Shown: positions 1 to 8,977, counted from the stretch's first letter. The stretch: 64,000 nt of DNA from Aquabacter spiritensis (GCF_004346185.1 NZ_SMAI01000012.1:62001-126000), one strand, 5' to 3'. A program made the numbers and translations. Notes: generated from the letters alone by a model not told the origin.

Positions 1-278
1 TCCTCGTCGTCGAGGCGACCGACCTGCTGCCCAAACTTCGCCTTCCGAACGGTCGTGATCTTGTCGACCATCAGGCGGCAGACCGCGCGCAAGCCATTTC
101 TCTCGTTCGGCTGGACTACCAGCCGGAACAGCGGAGCCTCCGTCTCGTCGGTCGTGAAGGCGCAGATGGTGAGAGAGTCCGTTCCCTCGAAACTGTCGTC
201 CTGCACGATGACCACCGGGCGCGGTTTTCCGGCGTAGTCCTGCCCTCCAGCAACGGTCCACACCTCGCCGCGCCTCAT
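1..278 (-). CDS. MazF/PemK-type mRNA interferase toxin, partial (3' end outside window)
   Basis: Translating the minus strand from the ATG at 278 gives an open frame of 92 codons running off the window edge, beginning MRRGEVWTVAGG and continuing with KPRPVVIVQDD, ICAFTTDE and VDKITTVRKAKFG. This is the MazF/PemK order: the N-terminal RGEVW strand, the PRPVVIVQ strand, and the 'DKI' strand near the C-terminus. Members are ribosome-independent endoribonucleases that cut mRNA at short motifs when the antitoxin is lost. The start overlaps the stop of the antitoxin gene (ATGA at 275-278), so the two are translationally coupled. The gene sits upstream of a Zorya operon, so it probably belongs to the same defence or accessory block. 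The C-terminus is not visible, so intactness cannot be judged. Confidence 0.85.
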   Translation of the reverse strand, partial: MRRGEVWTVAGGQDYAGKPRPVVIVQDDSFEGTDSLTICAFTTDETEAPLFRLVVQPNERNGLRAVCRLMVDKITTVRKAKFGQQVGRLDDE

Positions 279-499
279 TCATCGCCCCAGTCGGACACGG
301 CATCGATGAAGGCCTGATCATCGCCGGCCTGCGCGCTCGACGCGACGGCCAGCGACTGGCGCCGCGCCTCCGCCCGGAACGCGGGTGCCCGCACATCCGG
401 CACCCAGATCTGGATCGGCCGAAGCCCCTGGGCGCGCAGCCGCGCGCGATGCTCGCCGACCTTCACGCGCGAAGGCTTGGGCCTGGGTGCGGATGACAT
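275..499 (-). CDS. MazE-family antitoxin (DUF3018 type)
   Basis: This 74-residue protein begins with a short basic segment (KPSRVKVGEHRARLR) followed by GLRPIQIWVPD, the beta strand typical of ribbon-helix-helix antitoxins annotated as antitoxin MazE family. The acidic tail (QAFIDAVSDWGDE) is of the kind that wraps the toxin. The stop overlaps the ATG of the MazF-type gene, which gives the usual antitoxin-first order. A purine-rich ribosome binding site (GAGGGGG) precedes the ATG. A perfect palindrome just upstream is the likely autoregulatory operator. Family knowledge predicts that it neutralises the toxin and represses the operon; this is not shown by sequence alone. Confidence 0.85.
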   Translation of the reverse strand: MSSAPRPKPSRVKVGEHRARLRAQGLRPIQIWVPDVRAPAFRAEARRQSLAVASSAQAGDDQAFIDAVSDWGDE

Positions 500-514
500 G
501 GCAGCCCCCTCAGA

Positions 515-528
515 AGTTACATGTAACT
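515..528. promoter_or_regulatory. Palindromic operator in front of the MazEF-type operon
   Basis: AGTTACATGTAACT is a perfect 14-bp palindrome that ends 16 bp before the antitoxin start. Position and symmetry fit an operator for the dimeric DNA-binding antitoxin, which normally represses its own operon. No footprint data can be inferred. Confidence 0.55.
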
Positions 529-1538
529 AGCATATGGAGGACCTTCTGACCAGTCCATCTGGATGGAAAACGGCTTCTGCAGGGCTCCCGAAGGCCGGGA
601 GCCCTGGCGCACGTTCGGCGGAACCCACCTTTTGGCCATCTCCCTGAAGACACGGTGAAAATTGCGGTTTCCGCGCCTCAGGGCACATTGGGAAATCTCC
701 CCATACATTGCCCCCGCGAACGCCAAGTCACTGAAAAGACAACGACCGACCCAAAGCGCAATGTGCGCGCTTTTATCCTGCCCTCTTAATCGGCTGTGTT
801 TCCGCCGGTCTTCTTGGCATCGCCGTTTCTCCTTCCGGATGCGAAAGTATACTCGGTCGTTCGCCATGACACGCTTGCTCTTTGTGGTTTCGAGTTGCGA
901 TGCGCCTTGCACTCTTCCGCGCTCGTCGACGGGGTATTCCGGCTGCCCTTTGGCAGCGCCCGAACCGTCGAGGCGCATTTTTCCATCGGTCTGACGGGGC
1001 ATCGTCACAGGCACTCGGGCGCGGTCCGGCCGGCTGCTCGCCGGTACGGCCGCAGGCAAGCTATCGTGCGTCCCGTCGTTGATGGTCTGCATCGGTCCTC
1101 ATCCGCCGTGGCGGAGCTCGTGTGATCAGTCGGCGACCGTTATCGAGCGGTCGCGCTGGTGTTGTTTCGTCGTGGGTTGGTCATGCGTGCGCCCCCAGCA
1201 GCTTGCCGTCCTTGATCTGGGCGCGTGTGGCGCGGTCCGCCTCGCTCGCCGTCGGATCGCCGACGTAGAAGGTTCCGTCGCTCCACATGGCGTGCATGAT
1301 CACCGTCGGCGGTCATCTCGCTTTCAATTGCAATTGACCGCAAGGCCGATGCTTCCCATTACGACGGCTAGGCCAATGGCGTCCGCTTGACCGAGCCCCC
1401 AATCTGGTACAAGTCCCGCCTGACATGGTTCGGCGATGCAGTCGTGCTGCTACATCTCTAGTGCGTCGGCCATCAACGTGGAGTGAGCTGCAATTTCGAC
1501 GCGCCCTTTGTCGCACGCGTGGCCTAAAGGGCCGGAAG
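529..1538. other. About 1 kb without a supported gene between the toxin-antitoxin pair and the Zorya operon
   Basis: Several overlapping open frames occur on both strands, but all are arginine- and serine-rich, lack good ribosome binding sites and look like chance frames in GC-rich DNA. The only peptide with a protein-like composition is a 38-codon minus-strand frame at 1181-1297 (see separate entry). The last 100 bases must contain the promoter of the Zorya operon, but I see no clear -35/-10 pair. Confidence 0.5.
1181..1297 (-). pseudogene. Short unidentified coding remnant (38 codons)
   Basis: From an ATG at 1297 the frame reads MHAMWSDGTFYVGDPTASEA, continues with an Ala/Arg/Lys segment and ends LLGAHA. 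The composition resembles the end of a real protein, not a chance frame, and the stop overlaps a second tiny frame (ATGA). No ribosome binding site or upstream domain is visible; a stop codon lies shortly before the start. It may be the C-terminal stub of a decayed gene, possibly a transposase, but I cannot name the family. Confidence 0.25.
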
Positions 1539-3092
1539 ATGCAATCTGGGCGGGTCGTTGATTTCGACCGCTTGATTGCACCGATGCTCTCGTCCAATTT
1601 CTACGCGCGTTTGGCGCTGGGGGAACGATTGGACTGGGCATTTTGGGGGACATGGGTCAAGGAAGGGATTCTCGGGGTCGCACAGATCATCACCCGAGAT
1701 TTTGTCCCCGGCCTGATAAGCCTCGCGCTGCTCGCGCTTCTGGCAGTGCTCTCATGCGCTATGGGTCTTTCAGCCTATCGGCGCCTGCGGCTGCTGGACA
1801 AGGCAGCCCGTCGCGTGGAGGCGGCTGGAGATTCCGCCGGGTTTCAGAGCCAGCTCCATGAGATCCAGAGCGATATCGGGCGGGGGAGCGGAGAAGACGC
1901 CCGACATCTCGCCGATAGCTTTGCTGAGTATCGCGAGACGCTGATCGAGCCGTCCCGGCATGGCGAGGGCCATGTGCGCAATTCCGTTCGACCGTCGGCC
2001 TTCTTCAATCTGGACGACCTGCATATGGGGCTCGCGGGCTGGCGTATGTGGCCTGGCCTGTTCGTGTCGATAGGGCTTCTCTGCACGTTCCTCGGGCTCA
2101 TCGCAGCGCTTGCCCAGACCCAAGCCAGTCTCGAAGCCGGTGGTGGCGATCAGGCCCAGATGATCGCCGCGCTCGAAGGGCTGCTCCGCACGGCGTCGGC
2201 GAAGTTCATCATGTCGGTCACGGGTCTATTCTGCTCGATCGTCTTCAGCGTCGGATACCGCTTCCTGAGCGAAAAACTGGAGCGTTCCGTCGCCCGTCTC
2301 GCTAACTCACTCGAAAAGCGGATGGATTTCGTCAGCCTCGAAGCGCTCGCGGACAAGCAATTGGCCGCCATCCAGGAACAGACGGCCCAGCAGCAATTGC
2401 TAAACACCCAGCTCATTGCCGAGCTCAGCAAACCGCTCGAACGCATCACGGCAACCGGGACGGAAGCGATCGGGGGCATGGTCAATGAACTCGGGCAGAC
2501 GCTGACGGCGCGCATCGGCGCCTCCCTCGACAAGGTGGCCGAGCGGATCGATGGGGCCGCCGACAAGCTGATGGAACTGTCGTCTGCGTTAGGAACGACA
2601 TCCGAACAATTCAGCGCGACGCTGGGCCGTTCGGCGTCTGCCTTGGACACGCTTGTCGAGCGGATCGAGGCGGCGGCGAAGCAACTGGTATCTGCGGCCG
2701 ACAGCATGAACGCGGCATCCACTCCGATTCTGGACAGCGCGCGTGCGACCGCCGACCAGGCGCGCGCCATGGCCGATGGCGCGCGGAACCTGGTTGATGC
2801 GGCCAAGGAAGCGATCGATGCGGAACGCACCATCGTGGTCACGTCGGCCAAGTCCATCGAGGAACTGATCCGCAATTTCGAGACCCGTGCGAAGGCCTAT
2901 GATGGCCACCTGGAGAAGGCGTTTTCGACCTATCTGGAGCAGGTCCAGCGCACACTCGGCGAATTGCGCCAGCACAGCGATGGGGTCCATGACCGGTATG
3001 CCGAGGCGCTGCAGGTGTTGCAGGCCGTCATCGAAAACGCCCGGACCTTCACGCCGGAAAGTGAGCCGCCACGGGAGCGGTTGCCGGCATGA
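1539..3092 (+). CDS. zorA: ZorA: MotA/TolQ/ExbB-type proton channel subunit of Zorya type I
   Basis: The chosen ATG at 1539 has an AAAGGG ribosome binding site 8 bp upstream. An in-frame ATG at 1425 would add 38 arginine-rich residues and has no such site. The 517-residue protein has three hydrophobic segments, at about 55-80, 170-192 and 220-243, in the MotA/ExbB arrangement. A long alanine-rich helical C-terminal tail of about 270 residues runs in the cytoplasm. Zorya ZorA forms a pentamer around a ZorB dimer and couples ion flow to rotation, with the tail thought to transmit the signal of phage invasion inside the cell. The E. coli protein is about 730 residues, so this tail is clearly shorter. 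It overlaps zorB by 4 bp and leads a four-gene operon. Confidence 0.93.
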   Translation: MQSGRVVDFDRLIAPMLSSNFYARLALGERLDWAFWGTWVKEGILGVAQIITRDFVPGLISLALLALLAVLSCAMGLSAYRRLRLLDKAARRVEAAGDSAGFQSQLHEIQSDIGRGSGEDARHLADSFAEYRETLIEPSRHGEGHVRNSVRPSAFFNLDDLHMGLAGWRMWPGLFVSIGLLCTFLGLIAALAQTQASLEAGGGDQAQMIAALEGLLRTASAKFIMSVTGLFCSIVFSVGYRFLSEKLERSVARLANSLEKRMDFVSLEALADKQLAAIQEQTAQQQLLNTQLIAELSKPLERITATGTEAIGGMVNELGQTLTARIGASLDKVAERIDGAADKLMELSSALGTTSEQFSATLGRSASALDTLVERIEAAAKQLVSAADSMNAASTPILDSARATADQARAMADGARNLVDAAKEAIDAERTIVVTSAKSIEELIRNFETRAKAYDGHLEKAFSTYLEQVQRTLGELRQHSDGVHDRYAEALQVLQAVIENARTFTPESEPPRERLPA

Positions 3093-3988
3093 GAGCCGCG
3101 CGACGCATTCGGCGTGCCGAGGAGGACGATGAGTCCGCTTTCGTCTCGATGACCGACCTGATGGTGAGCTTCCTGTTCATCATTATGATCCTCCTCGCTT
3201 TCTTCGCCACTCAGATCGCGCCGAGGGACGCCGTGTCGCGCCAGCGCTTTGAGACCGTGGCGGACAAGCTCACCGACCGCGAACAGAAACTGCGCGCACT
3301 GGAGGAGGAGAATCGCCGGCTTCGCCGCCAGCTCAGCGCGCAAGATGGCAACCCCATCGAGCGCTACAATTTTCGCTCTGCCGAGCTGCGGGGCAAGATG
3401 CTCGATCGCATTCAGAAGCGCATCAAGGCGGCAGACACCTCGATCGACGTCTCGATCAGCCGTAATGGCGACGCCCTTGAGTTCAAGGGTGACGGGCTCT
3501 TCGAATCGGGCAGCTATGCACCCAGTCCACTCGGTCGCCGCAAGATGGAGATTATAGCCGGCATCCTGAGGGAAGAGCTGAGATGTTTCGCGCTGGGTGA
3601 GCGCTCGTCACTTGCTTCCGCCTGCAACCCCGCTGTGGCATTGATCGACGCGCTCCAGGTCGAGGGACACACCGACAGCACGGGCACGGATGTGCTGAAC
3701 ATGGACCTCAGTTCCAGCCGGGGAAGCGCCATCTACGCCATCATGGTGTCGACAAGCCCCGAATTGCTGGGCTTCCGCAATCTCAGGAACCAGCCCATCG
3801 TCTCGGTGGCGGGCTATGGCAAGGGTCGACCGATCCGCGACAACAACACGGTCTCCGGCCGCGACGCCAACCGGCGCATTGACCTGCGCTTCATCATGTT
3901 CGCGCCGCCCGAAGAGCAGTTCGTGCCGCAGCGGATCGAAGATCTGCCCCGTCTGCGACAGCTGCTCGCGGCCGGTCCTGTACCTTAG
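3089..3988 (+). CDS. zorB: ZorB: MotB/OmpA-like stator subunit of Zorya type I
   Basis: This 299-residue protein has an N-terminal cytoplasmic stretch and a single membrane helix at about 22-43, introduced by SMTDLM, which places the conserved ion-binding aspartate at D23. A coiled-coil-like linker follows, then an OmpA/MotB peptidoglycan-binding domain with the signature VEGHTDSTG at 191-199 and a later NRRIDLRF strand. ZorB dimers plug the ZorA pentamer and anchor the motor to the cell wall. Its start overlaps the zorA stop (ATGA), and zorC follows after 9 bp. Four cysteines lie in or near the periplasmic domain and could form disulfides. Confidence 0.94.
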   Translation: MRAARRIRRAEEDDESAFVSMTDLMVSFLFIIMILLAFFATQIAPRDAVSRQRFETVADKLTDREQKLRALEEENRRLRRQLSAQDGNPIERYNFRSAELRGKMLDRIQKRIKAADTSIDVSISRNGDALEFKGDGLFESGSYAPSPLGRRKMEIIAGILREELRCFALGERSSLASACNPAVALIDALQVEGHTDSTGTDVLNMDLSSSRGSAIYAIMVSTSPELLGFRNLRNQPIVSVAGYGKGRPIRDNNTVSGRDANRRIDLRFIMFAPPEEQFVPQRIEDLPRLRQLLAAGPVP

Positions 3989-3997
3989 GGCGGACCC

Positions 3998-5305
3998 ATG
4001 AGCCTGATTGACCGACTGGCACGCCTGCCGTCAGCGCCAGCCCCGCCGCAAGTTCCGGAGCGGCTGGTGGAAGTCGCTGAGCGCGTCCGGCAACGCTTCG
4101 GCGATCGGCGGCCGGTGAAGCCGGAGGCGCTGAACATCCTCATTTCCCGCCTGACGCAGGCGACACGGCAATGGGACTGGAAGCAGTTAACAGACGGGGA
4201 GATGGCGCAGGTAGTGCGGGCCTGGGCCAGCCGGCGTGCTACGCTCGCGCCCGACATCGAAGACTTTTTGCTGCGCGAGCTTCAGTGCACCACGCGCAGG
4301 TCCCTGCTAGGCGCGCTCTGCGATGGCTATCTTACCGGCTGGGTTGCGCGAGAACCACGGACCTCAGAGCTCGCCCGCATCATTCAGGCTCGCGCGGCCT
4401 TCCTGCCTCGAATTTGGCAGATCGCGTTTCGGGCGACCCCCGAAAGCCTTGATCCGGCCGATGGGGCCATCCGGTTCGGTCGCTGGCTGGCCGCGCAGGC
4501 CGATCCTTATCGCGCGGTGATCGCGCACGGCATCCTCGCTCCTCATGGGCCGGGCTTCATGACCGAAGTTCACGCGGCCTGGCTGTCGGCTTTGCCGGAG
4601 CCGGTGGACGAGCCGACGATCCGCAGGATGCTGGCCTGGATACATCCCTCGGGCGCACCCCAACTGGAAGGGGGGCGGGCAGCAATCGTCGTGGCGCGGC
4701 TTCTGCGCCCTTGGGGCAACGCGATGCCACCCAAGCCATTGCGCACGTTTCTGCTCGACGAATTTGTCCGGCATCGCGGCGATCCGCGCCGCGAGAACGC
4801 GCATTTTTGGAACGAGGTGGGCGAGGATGGCAAACGGACCCTGATGCGCTGGCTGGCCGGCCAGCGCATGGAGGCCTTTCTCGATGTGGTGTCCCGTTCG
4901 GAAGAAAAATCGGATGCTGGTGACCAATGGCCGGCCAGGCGGGAGTTCTGGATGGGGCTCTATGAAGAGGGACGGATCGACGAGGCGTGGCCTTCCTACG
5001 GGACGGAGGCGCAGGCGATCGCCGACGAACTTACCCGAACAACCGGCGATCGTGCCTATGCGGCCTATGGCCGGCAGCTCTCGCGCAAGAATACCTCGCT
5101 TTTGATCATGCGAGTTGGACGGCACATCGTTGTCGAGGGATCGCACAATTTCCGTGTTCACGTCTTTCGACGCAGCGAGAATACGCCACTGACGCTTTAC
5201 CAAAACGAATATGCTGTCGACGATTTCATATTGCCTGACCCTCATCGTGACGCACGACGTCACGTTGGCAACTGGATGGACTGGGTCCGCGAGAAAGTCG
5301 GATGA
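3998..5305 (+). CDS. zorC: ZorC: EH-signature protein of Zorya type I
   Basis: This 435-residue, mostly helical soluble protein lies between ZorB and ZorD, which is the diagnostic position for ZorC in type I Zorya. Sequence features fit the EH_Signature family: a mixed Trp-rich core (HFWNEVGEDGKRTLMRWLAGQR near the middle, quoted here in part), and a C-terminal segment with TSLLIMRVG, FRVHVFRR and WMDWVREKVG. ZorC is reported to bind DNA and to act with ZorD as an effector after the ZorAB motor detects infection. Its function here is inferred from gene order and overall resemblance. The stop overlaps the zorD start (ATGA at 5302-5305). Nothing suggests truncation. Confidence 0.88.
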   Translation: MSLIDRLARLPSAPAPPQVPERLVEVAERVRQRFGDRRPVKPEALNILISRLTQATRQWDWKQLTDGEMAQVVRAWASRRATLAPDIEDFLLRELQCTTRRSLLGALCDGYLTGWVAREPRTSELARIIQARAAFLPRIWQIAFRATPESLDPADGAIRFGRWLAAQADPYRAVIAHGILAPHGPGFMTEVHAAWLSALPEPVDEPTIRRMLAWIHPSGAPQLEGGRAAIVVARLLRPWGNAMPPKPLRTFLLDEFVRHRGDPRRENAHFWNEVGEDGKRTLMRWLAGQRMEAFLDVVSRSEEKSDAGDQWPARREFWMGLYEEGRIDEAWPSYGTEAQAIADELTRTTGDRAYAAYGRQLSRKNTSLLIMRVGRHIVVEGSHNFRVHVFRRSENTPLTLYQNEYAVDDFILPDPHRDARRHVGNWMDWVREKVG

Positions 5306-8300
5306 GCCTGACCTTCACATGTGTTCCCGATGCCGACGGCTGCACCCTCTCCGTCGTCCAGCCCAAGCGTGGCCTGCTGTCCTTTCTCGGAACGCGGCGG
5401 CAGTACGATCTCGATGCATTGCCGCGCGAGGAGCGGGCCGTAGCCATGGGGCTGGCGCGACTGCGCGTGCTCGACCGAGACCGGCAGGAGCATTCCGTCG
5501 ACGGCGAGAAGATCCGCCTGTCGCACCGCCTTGTCGCTGCGCTGGACAACGGAGCCGCGCGCGCTATTGGGCTGCCAGGGCTCAACACGCGCTACGTCTT
5601 CAGGGCCGCCATGCGGGGGGCCCTTGGCAGTCCGGATTTCCGTCTCGACTGGTGGTGGGAAAGGGGCGGGCGGACCGTGCCCCTGAAGCGGACGGGCGCC
5701 GTCATCCACGATGGGTCCGAACTGTTGAGGATTCCGGCTCCGCTCTTCGAGGCCGTCGGTATCGCAGAGGCATTTGAGCCAAGCGGTACCTTGCAAGACC
5801 ACTGGCTGGCGCTTGGCGCATTTCGCCGGGCGCTCGGCCTGGAAGAGGCAGGGAAGGCGGTCGCTCTCGAGGGGGCGCTGGACCAAATCGAGATCGTCAC
5901 CTGCGACCGGGTCGGCCTCGATCTCGACGCCGCCGATGACAGCCGGTTTGCCCCGCTACCCTTCATCGGCGCAAACCTCACGTCTGGGTCTCCGGTGGAG
6001 GCGATGGCGTCCCCCGTCAAGGCCGAAGAGCTGGCCGAATTCCAGCAGCAGGCTATGGCGCGCGGTGCGCAGCCGGCCTATCGGATCGGCTCGGCAAAAT
6101 TCCTGATCCTGGATCGTTCGGCAATGCCCGTGGTGGATGCCATCACCGCTGCAGGCCGGCAGGATGCGGATGGGCGTCGAGTCTTCATTCGCGACGCTGA
6201 GCGTATCATTACCGAAGCCGTCGAACGTCAGGCACGTGACGATGGCCGGCTGAACGAGCTGATGAGCCCTGCCGGCTACCAGGAGGCTTTGGAGCGGGCC
6301 GTCTCGGGGGCATGGACCAAGACCGCCGCATGGACGTCGCGCGTCATCGCCGTCGCCGAGTGGGCTCGCCCTGCGCCCGCCATAATGGAGGGGTCGGGCA
6401 CCAACTGGCTCCCGGCGACAATGACGGAGGAACTGGGCGAGAGGCTCGGTCTGTTGCTCGACGACGAGGTGGAGCCCCTGCTTCAGGTCCTCGCGGAGGC
6501 GAAGATGGCGGGCACGCAGATCGTGCCTCATCGCGTCGGCGCCATCCCGGTCATCGATGAGGTGATCGAGGCTTTGGTGCGGCGGCTGGAGATGCTGCGC
6601 AGCCGCAAGGATATGCCGGCAACGGGCGACCCGCAGACGGTCTTTCTGCCGCTCACCCACAGCAATTTTTGGGATACGGACTTCGGCGCCAAAGTCACCC
6701 CCCGCGGTTCGTTCGCGCAGTTCAGCCTCCCGCCACATGTGTCGACGACGCTGCGCCCCTATCAGCTCGCGGCGTTTGAGTGGCAGGTGCAGGCCTGGAG
6801 TGCCGGGTTGCCGGGTATCCTGAACGCGGACGAGCAGGGTCTCGGCAAGACCCTGCAGACGTTGAGCTTTCTGACATGGCTACAGCAGCGAATGGTCGAT
6901 GGCGAGGTGCCGTCCCGACCCTTTCTCATTGTTGCGCCGACCTCGTTGCTGCGAAACTGGGAGGCAGAATGTGCCACCCATGTGGATCCCGATGTCTGGG
7001 GGGAGCCGGCGCGCCTCTATGGCCAACACCTCCAGCGCTGGAAGCACCCCGCGCAGCGCGGACGGGACATCGACGATGGCATGGCTCGGCTCGACCTCTC
7101 CTCGATCGAGAACATGCCTCGCCTTGTAATCGCGACCTACCAGACGGTTGCCAATTATGCCGTCTCCTTCTCAAAGGCGCCCTTCGCTGTCGCCGTGTTC
7201 GACGAGATCCAGAATCTCAAGAACCCCTTTGCCATGCGTTCGGAGGCCGCAAAGGCCATCCTGGCTGATTTTCGGATCGGCCTCACCGGGACGCCGGTTG
7301 AGAACGCTACGCGCGACATCTGGGCGATCATGGATCAGCTCTTCCCGCTGGCGCTGGGTCCGCTCGCTGAGTTCCGCCGGGTTTTCGACGAGCCACGCGA
7401 AGAGCGCATGAAGCAGCTTCATGCCGCGCTCTTCTCCGGTCAATGCGGTCGGCCCGCGCTCGCGTCGCGTCGGCTGAAAAAGGATGCCGCGCCCGACTTG
7501 CCGCCGAAGGTCCGCATCCTTCACCCGCGAATCATGCCGGAGGTGCAGGCCATCCGCTACGACGAGATCAGAGGCAAGGGCGGCGGGATGTTCGCGCTAT
7601 TGCATCACATCCGTCGCACATCGCTGCATCCTGGCCTCGTCGAAGGTGAGATACCGGAAACATTCACGGCGGCATCGGCGCGTCTCGCCGCAGCAATGGA
7701 CATTCTGGCGCACATCAAGTCGCGCGGTGAGCGCGCGCTTGTCTTCATCGAGAACCGCGACGTGCAGGCCTGGTTCGCCGAATTGATAAAGATCGAGTTC
7801 GGGTTGGAACGCGTCTACGTCATCAATGGTGACACCTCCATCGACGACCGCAAAAAGATCACAGACCGGTTCCAGCGGCATCTGGTCGAGGACCGAGGCT
7901 TCGATGTGCTGGTGATGGGTCCGCGCGCGGCTGGCACCGGCCTGACTTTGACGGCGGCCAATCACGTCATTCACCTGACGCGCTGGTGGAATCCGGCGGT
8001 CGAGGAGCAATGCAACGACCGAACCCACCGCATCGGCCAGAGCAGGTCGGTCACTATCCATATTCCGCTTGCCGTGCATCCGCGCCTTGGGCCGAACTCT
8101 TTCGACTGCCTCTTGCAGCGCCTGATGACTCGCAAGCGGGGAATAGCAAATGCCGTGCTCTGGCCGCAGGAGAGCGAGGGGCCTGAGCTTCTCGAACTCT
8201 ATCAAGCCATCTTGTCCGACAAGGACGTGCGTGACGAAGCGGGGCCGCATCCCTCAGATGCCCCGGACCTCATCACGACGGAACTCGTGCCGGGTGTTTC

Positions 8301-8502
8301 GCGAATTGCCGTAAAGGGCGGCGGTTCGAGCATCGTCATAACGCGCGGTGTTTGTCCCGATCGTTTCGACGGACGGTTGCAAATCGAGGATGCTGCCGTG
8401 ATAGCAATGGCCGCTCCTGAGCCCCCACGGCTCTTATCAGGCGTGCCGGTTTCTCAGCTCCCCGACGCCTCATTGTGGCCCGATTATATCCTGCCGCACT
8501 GA
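5302..8502 (+). CDS. zorD: ZorD: SNF2-family helicase/nuclease effector of Zorya type I
   Basis: The 1066-residue protein has a long N-terminal region of about 480 residues followed by a full SNF2 ATPase core. Visible motifs are motif I around 509-517 (ADEQGLGKT, K516), motif II at 634-637 (DEIQ), motif III around 661 (LTGTP), and in the second RecA lobe the GTGLTLTAANHVIHL strand and motif VI at 907-913 (RTHRIGQ). In characterised type I systems ZorD degrades or remodels phage DNA after ZorAB activation. The nuclease centre cannot be picked out by eye. It is the last gene of the four-gene operon, and its length matches type I ZorD. Confidence 0.94.
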   Translation: MSLTFTCVPDADGCTLSVVQPKRGLLSFLGTRRQYDLDALPREERAVAMGLARLRVLDRDRQEHSVDGEKIRLSHRLVAALDNGAARAIGLPGLNTRYVFRAAMRGALGSPDFRLDWWWERGGRTVPLKRTGAVIHDGSELLRIPAPLFEAVGIAEAFEPSGTLQDHWLALGAFRRALGLEEAGKAVALEGALDQIEIVTCDRVGLDLDAADDSRFAPLPFIGANLTSGSPVEAMASPVKAEELAEFQQQAMARGAQPAYRIGSAKFLILDRSAMPVVDAITAAGRQDADGRRVFIRDAERIITEAVERQARDDGRLNELMSPAGYQEALERAVSGAWTKTAAWTSRVIAVAEWARPAPAIMEGSGTNWLPATMTEELGERLGLLLDDEVEPLLQVLAEAKMAGTQIVPHRVGAIPVIDEVIEALVRRLEMLRSRKDMPATGDPQTVFLPLTHSNFWDTDFGAKVTPRGSFAQFSLPPHVSTTLRPYQLAAFEWQVQAWSAGLPGILNADEQGLGKTLQTLSFLTWLQQRMVDGEVPSRPFLIVAPTSLLRNWEAECATHVDPDVWGEPARLYGQHLQRWKHPAQRGRDIDDGMARLDLSSIENMPRLVIATYQTVANYAVSFSKAPFAVAVFDEIQNLKNPFAMRSEAAKAILADFRIGLTGTPVENATRDIWAIMDQLFPLALGPLAEFRRVFDEPREERMKQLHAALFSGQCGRPALASRRLKKDAAPDLPPKVRILHPRIMPEVQAIRYDEIRGKGGGMFALLHHIRRTSLHPGLVEGEIPETFTAASARLAAAMDILAHIKSRGERALVFIENRDVQAWFAELIKIEFGLERVYVINGDTSIDDRKKITDRFQRHLVEDRGFDVLVMGPRAAGTGLTLTAANHVIHLTRWWNPAVEEQCNDRTHRIGQSRSVTIHIPLAVHPRLGPNSFDCLLQRLMTRKRGIANAVLWPQESEGPELLELYQAILSDKDVRDEAGPHPSDAPDLITTELVPGVSRIAVKGGGSSIVITRGVCPDRFDGRLQIEDAAVIAMAAPEPPRLLSGVPVSQLPDASLWPDYILPH

Positions 8503-8977
8503 TGCTGGAATTCCGATGGTCTTACCGAGGCTTCATCGGTGAGAATAGGCCATTCGAAGGCCGCTGCAGGGACTAATCGAACACCGCTACCAATTTAGCA
8601 AGGATGCTGTGGCGGCTGATGTCGCCAGTTCCGAAGCTGCCCTCTCTGAGCTTCCAAAGGCCCTGTCGTATCCAATCAGCTTGTCTCCACCCGCCACGCC
8701 GCGCTGCAATTCGCTATAGCGAAGACGTAGTGCTCATCTGGTTCTGACGCGGCCCGCCATTTTGGCGAAATTCGCCAATCCAGCGAACAATTTGACGGCG
8801 ATCGCCGCTGTTTTCCCTCCACGGTACGCTTTTCCACCTCGCCGGTCGTGGCGCCGCGCGATGGCTCGTCCGGTGCCATTGATTTCATAGGACACTTGCC
8901 CTAAGAAATAAAGGTCAAATGTCCTGCGGTGTGGTTCCCGGCTTTTGCCTTCCACGCCATGATCGTGGAGGCCGGAT
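8503..8977. other. 475-bp spacer after the Zorya operon, no gene seen
   Basis: Open frames here are short, and their translations do not resemble any family I know. The segment contains a 17-bp perfect palindrome (listed separately). The promoter of the TetR gene is expected at its right end, and a GTGGAGG ribosome binding site occurs at 8965-8971. I see no strong intrinsic terminator for the Zorya operon. Confidence 0.5.
8762..8778. promoter_or_regulatory. 17-bp perfect palindrome, possible operator
   Basis: TTGGCGAAATTCGCCAA has two 8-bp arms around a single central base. It lies about 200 bp upstream of a TetR-family gene. TetR-family regulators usually bind such palindromes near their own promoter, so it is a candidate operator, but the distance is larger than usual. 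Confidence 0.35.

Noticed and set aside
517-1092. 191-codon minus-strand frame
   Set aside because: Arg/Ser/Pro-rich, no motif, overlaps several other frames of equal quality and ends at the toxin-antitoxin operator.
5211-5886. Frames over the zorC/zorD junction on both strands
   Set aside because: All are shadows of zorC and zorD with high Arg/Ala content.
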